Positions 60,941-64,000 of a stretch of DNA of 64,000 nucleotides are shown piece by piece; position 1 is the stretch's first letter; every line of letters starts with the position of its first letter. The stretch is from Croceicoccus gelatinilyticus (GTDB lineage Bacteria > Pseudomonadota > Alphaproteobacteria > Sphingomonadales > Sphingomonadaceae), in the NCBI RefSeq assembly GCF_018398395.1, contig NZ_JAHCBF010000001.1, positions 248,001 to 312,000 of the forward strand. The letters run 5' to 3'. The translations under genes were made by a program, and so were the position numbers. Below the pieces are notes generated by a model. That model did not search any database. It saw nothing but the letters and a program-made list of their open reading frames with translations, and was not told the DNA's origin.

Positions 60941-61506
60941 CCCTCGCCCTCTGGCAGCAAGGCAAATCGCTCACCGCAGCTTGTCACGGCAAGCGGGTCG
61001 TGCCCCTCGGCAATCGCGATTTCGGCCAGTTGCGCATAAGTCGACCGGTCGAGCCTCGCTTCCAGTCCGTCGCGCACTGTTGCGTATATCGCGGGCGTTT
61101 CCGCATCGCCGCGCGCGACGATCGGGTGGTCGGCATCGGCGGTGACGAATTCGTCGGTGTTGAGCCGGAACGTGATTGCCCGCGTGCCATCCTCGTCATG
61201 GACGCGCACGTCGGTGGCGACAAAGGGGGCATCCTCCACTTCGATCGACAGCTTCTGGTAGGGGACGACCAGCCAGTATCCGTCTTCCTCGCGCCGCAGC
61301 AGGCCCGAAAAGGCGCGCACCATCGCGTCGCGGGTGATCGGTGCGCCGTCGTGATACCAGCGCCCGTCGGCAGCGATCCGCATGCCGCTTTCGCCGGTAT
61401 TTTCCGGGTTCCACTGGGACACGGGTGGTAACTTGCGCGCAGCGACCGCCTCGGCCACTTCGGCAAGTGTCATTCCGGCAAGATCGGGGGGAACGTCGTA
61501 TGGCAT
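60937..61506 (-). CDS. DUF1285 family protein
   Basis: 189 residues. Landmarks MRIAADGRWYHDGAPITRDAMVRAFSGLLRREEDGYWLVVP and EDAPFVATDVRV place it in DUF1285; the fold suggests ligand binding, but function is unknown. It heads the DUF1285-NUDIX-cca set, an order commonly seen in alphaproteobacteria, suggesting a nucleotide- or RNA-related role. Confidence 0.9.
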   Translation of the reverse strand: MPYDVPPDLAGMTLAEVAEAVAARKLPPVSQWNPENTGESGMRIAADGRWYHDGAPITRDAMVRAFSGLLRREEDGYWLVVPYQKLSIEVEDAPFVATDVRVHDEDGTRAITFRLNTDEFVTADADHPIVARGDAETPAIYATVRDGLEARLDRSTYAQLAEIAIAEGHDPLAVTSCGERFALLPEGEG

Positions 61507-61534
61507 CTTTCAGTGAAAGCGATGCCAGATCGGT

Positions 61535-62056
61535 TCAGTTCCGCCAAGGCCCCAACATCCCCTTTTCGGGGAGGATGGCCGGATTGGCACAGCGGACGAG
61601 CAGGCGCGAAGGCTCCCATGGGCCCGGCGCGGCCCAGCCGCCAGTGTGTTCGGCGCTGAACCCGAAGAACCGGCCATAGTAATCCGCGTCTCCGATCAGG
61701 ACCTGCGGCAGCGGGCCGGCTTTTGCCTTCGTATCGTCGAGCGCGGCCAATGAGGCCAGCGTCAGCGCCTTGCCATAGCCCATGTCCTGATGGCCCGGCA
61801 GGACCGCGACGGGTCCCACCATCACCATCGGGTGCGCGCGACCATCGGGATCGGTCAGTGCGATCGGCCAGCACTGGATCGTGCCGACAAGATAATCGTC
61901 ATCGTCGAGCGCGGCGAAGGACAGACCGGGCAGCCAGTCCATCCCGTCGCGCACCTTGTAGGCGGTGCGCTTCTGCCGCTCCGGCTCGAAAGCACGGTCG
62001 AGCAGTTCCTCGATCAATGCGGGATCGACCTGGTCGAGAGGGATGATCGTGGCCAT
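61535..62056 (-). CDS. GNAT family N-acetyltransferase
   Basis: 173 residues; one GNAT domain with VGPVAVLPGHQDMGYGKALTLASL (acetyl-CoA loop) and a C-terminal DADYYGRFFGFSAEHTGGW, the YjbC/YitI-like pattern of small-molecule acetyltransferases. The ATG at 62056 starts the domain directly (MATIIPLDQVDPALI). It lies 28 bp upstream of DUF1285 and may be the first gene of that operon. Confidence 0.88.
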   Translation of the reverse strand: MATIIPLDQVDPALIEELLDRAFEPERQKRTAYKVRDGMDWLPGLSFAALDDDDYLVGTIQCWPIALTDPDGRAHPMVMVGPVAVLPGHQDMGYGKALTLASLAALDDTKAKAGPLPQVLIGDADYYGRFFGFSAEHTGGWAAPGPWEPSRLLVRCANPAILPEKGMLGPWRN

Positions 62057-62178
62057 GCGCGAAGTGGTTGCCCCAAGTTGTGCGAACGGGGCGCGCGGAT
62101 AGGGCGGGGGGCGTCCCTTGTCGAGTACTATCGCCGCAAGGGCCGCGCCCACCTCGCCAGATGATCAGGGCCAAATGA

Positions 62179-63354
62179 TCAGGATTTTGGCGTCAGCCGC
62201 CAGAGCTTCGCGCCCGAACCGTCTTCTGCAACCCAGATCGCGCCGTCGGGCGCTTCCTCGATCGCTCGCAGGCGATTGTCGAATTCGTAGCGCGCAGCCT
62301 CGACCGGCTTTTCGCCGTCCATGGCGATGTCGATGATGGCCTGTGTCGAAAGCCCTGCGACAAGCGCGTGCCCTTCGAGCGAGGGGAACAGCTTGCCCGA
62401 ATAGAACAGCATCCCGCCCGGCGCGATCACCGGGTCCCAGCTGATCGCAGGTGCCGTGAATTCGGGCCGCGTCGCATGGTCGGGGATCGGATCGCCGTTG
62501 TAGTGGATGCCGTTCGACACGACGGGCCAGCCGTAGTTTTGACCCGGCTCGACCTTGTTCAGTTCGTCCCCGCCGCGTGGGCCGTGCTCGATGTCCCAGA
62601 GCTGTCCGTCCGCGTCGAATTCCAGCCCCAGCAGGTTACGGTGGCCCCACGACCAGATCGCCGGATCGCCGTCCTTGTCGGCCAGCGGATTGCCGGGGGC
62701 TGGGGTGCCGTCGAGAAGGAGGCGGACGACAGTGCCAATGACGTTGGATGTATCCTGCGCCGGATCCATCTTCTGACGATCGCCCGAGGAGATGAAGAGA
62801 TATTCGCCGTCGGGCGAGAAGGCGAAGCGGTGCGAATAGTGGCCGCGGCCCGTCACTTTCGGTTGGCGCCAGAAGACGTCGAAGCCGGTGATGGTGCAGT
62901 TCGTTGCGGTTTCGCACGAAAGCGTGCCGCGCCCTGCCGCAGCGCCGCGCGTGTCGCCTTCACCCGGCTCTGCATAGGACAGGTAGATCGTGCGCCCGTC
63001 GAGCGTGTCGGAGCTTTCGGATGGCAGGAAGGCAATGTCGCCCAGCCCGCCCTGACCGCCATAGGCGACCTCGGGCACACCGCCGACCGTAATGCGCGCG
63101 CCGGTCTTCGTGTCGAGCCCGACCACAGTGCCAGCCTTCTGCGTCAGCAGGACCATGTCTGTTCCAGCGGCGAAGGCCATGGCCCAGGGCTCGTCGAACG
63201 TGCCCATGTCCTCGATCACGAAAGCATCGTCGGCGGGGCCGGGTTCGAGCTGGACGGCATTTTCGACAGCCTGTCCACCATCGCTGGCAGTCGAAGGCAT
63301 GCCGCAGCTTGCAAGGGCGGCCGCGGCGGGCAAGAAGGCGATCCTGATGTGCAT
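62179..63354 (-). CDS. PQQ-dependent sugar dehydrogenase family lipoprotein
   Basis: 391 residues. A lipobox LASC at residues 14-17 (FLPAAAALASC) makes it a lipoprotein. The rest is a six-bladed propeller of the soluble aldose dehydrogenase type: GGLGDIAFLP, YSHRFAFSPDGEYLFISSGDR, WSWGHRNLLGLEFD, WDIEHGPRGGDELNKVEPGQNYGWP and APGGMLFYSG. Known members oxidise aldoses with PQQ in the periplasm; whether this strain makes PQQ cannot be told here. It is divergent from rnhB with 60 bp between. Confidence 0.9.
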   Translation of the reverse strand: MHIRIAFLPAAAALASCGMPSTASDGGQAVENAVQLEPGPADDAFVIEDMGTFDEPWAMAFAAGTDMVLLTQKAGTVVGLDTKTGARITVGGVPEVAYGGQGGLGDIAFLPSESSDTLDGRTIYLSYAEPGEGDTRGAAAGRGTLSCETATNCTITGFDVFWRQPKVTGRGHYSHRFAFSPDGEYLFISSGDRQKMDPAQDTSNVIGTVVRLLLDGTPAPGNPLADKDGDPAIWSWGHRNLLGLEFDADGQLWDIEHGPRGGDELNKVEPGQNYGWPVVSNGIHYNGDPIPDHATRPEFTAPAISWDPVIAPGGMLFYSGKLFPSLEGHALVAGLSTQAIIDIAMDGEKPVEAARYEFDNRLRAIEEAPDGAIWVAEDGSGAKLWRLTPKS

Positions 63355-63414
63355 TTGCGAACCTGTTTTCTTTCTGGTGCCCGGCAAGTCCTGCAAGGCG
63401 ATGTTCCGTTGAGC

Positions 63415-64000
63415 ATGGACCGCATCATCATCGGTGTCGACGAAGCGGGGCGCGGTCCGCTGGCTGGCCCTGTGGTGGCCGCTGCGGTCGTGCTGTGCAA
63501 GCCCCGACCGGCGGGCCTTGGCGATTCCAAGGTGTTGAGCGCGAAGAAGCGCGCCGAGCTGGAGGAAATGATCCTGCGCCGTTGTCACTGGGGCATCGGC
63601 GTGGTGGAGGTCGAGGATATCGACCGGCTCAACATATTCGGCGCGACAATGCTGGCGATGACACTGGCGACAGAGGCGGTCTGCGCCAAGATCGGCTGCG
63701 ATCCGATTGAAGTGCTGATCGACGGCAACCTGACCCCACAGGGCCGTCGCCCCGAGTGGCGCTGGCCGGCCCGCGCCATCGTCAAGGGCGATGCGAAGGA
63801 ACCGTGCATTTCCGCCGCCTCGATCATTGCCAAGGAGCACCGCGACCGGTTGATGCGAGAGGCTGCGAAGGCACATCCGCACTATGGCTGGGAACGGAAT
63901 GCGGGTTACGGCACTTCCGAACACATGGAAGCGCTGCGCGTCCATGGGCCGACCCCGCTGCACCGTCGCAGCTTTGCGCCTGTCGCGCAGATGGAAATGC
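63415..64000 (+). CDS. rnhB: Ribonuclease HII (3' partial)
   Basis: 195 codons are in the window and the frame is open to the end. Active-site residues Asp9 and Glu10 (GVDEAGRGPLAGP) and Asp103 (LIDGN) are present, followed by KGDAKEPCISAASIIAK. It removes RNA primers and misincorporated ribonucleotides. The ATG at 63415 is chosen; a TTG at 63409 would add two residues. A tiny upstream frame ATG-TTC-CGT-TGA (63401-63412) ends just before it, with AAGG before that ATG, hinting at coupled initiation. Confidence 0.94.
   Translation, partial: MDRIIIGVDEAGRGPLAGPVVAAAVVLCKPRPAGLGDSKVLSAKKRAELEEMILRRCHWGIGVVEVEDIDRLNIFGATMLAMTLATEAVCAKIGCDPIEVLIDGNLTPQGRRPEWRWPARAIVKGDAKEPCISAASIIAKEHRDRLMREAAKAHPHYGWERNAGYGTSEHMEALRVHGPTPLHRRSFAPVAQMEM

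Noticed and set aside
63401-63412. Three-codon leader peptide before rnhB as a regulatory gene
   Set aside because: A start-stop frame of this length is easily formed by chance; noted only under rnhB as a possible aid to initiation.

Overview
The window is about 64 kb of high-GC (roughly 64%) chromosomal DNA that is almost wholly coding. It reads as an alphaproteobacterium, most likely Sphingomonadales (Erythrobacteraceae or Novosphingobium-like). The evidence is a CckA-type receiver directly upstream of recA, a CpdR cell-cycle regulator, a split F0 operon with b and b' subunits, a FYDLN-type zinc-ribbon protein, SapC, direct-repeat GTTC-N7-GTTC LexA boxes, and a GGAAC-N16-CGTT general-stress promoter. 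No prophage, insertion sequence or CRISPR array was seen, so this is core genome with a few accessory pieces.

Layout. 0-11 kb: end of cckA, SOS-controlled recA, alaS, a Kef-type antiporter, an acyl-CoA synthetase, a GNAT-nitrilase fusion behind a stress promoter, and icd. 11-18 kb: tRNA-Val, cpdR, an N-formylglutamate amidohydrolase, a candidate sRNA, SapC, an FAD oxidoreductase, a secreted orphan and an RhlE-like helicase. 18-25 kb: an FKBP isomerase, uvrD with a LexA box on its promoter, two adjacent secreted proteins that share an unassigned C-terminal signature (one also has tandem Trp/Tyr repeats), rsmD, a pseudouridine synthase and an AmpG-like permease. 25-33 kb: a minus-strand operon lapA-pyrF-orf-GNAT-trpF-trpB-orf-trpA-accD-folC with many ATGA/GTGA overlaps. 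It includes an unrecognised two-helix membrane protein wedged between trpB and trpA. 33-41 kb: purB, an EamA transporter, NRDE, radC, and the ydbH-ynbE-ydbL outer-membrane lipid transport operon.

41-50 kb: the ATP synthase F0 operon (atpI-B-E-F'-F) with a strong stem-loop after atpE, an HWE histidine kinase, gloB, and the aroA-(membrane protein)-cmk and rpsA group. 50-54 kb: tRNA-Ala and a two-gene NHEJ operon (ku-ligD). 54-64 kb: an EVE protein, a small membrane protein with CtrA-like sites upstream, an LplT-like MFS carrier divergent from pgsA, a second DEAD-box helicase, a retropepsin-like protease, the cca-NUDIX-DUF1285 cluster, a GNAT, a PQQ-type sugar dehydrogenase, and the start of rnhB.

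Regulatory themes seen in the DNA: SOS (recA, uvrD, perhaps radC), general stress (GNAT-nitrilase, Trp/Tyr-repeat protein, with an HWE kinase of the class that often feeds that pathway), and CckA-CpdR-CtrA cell-cycle control. Promoter, operator and sRNA calls are by eye only.
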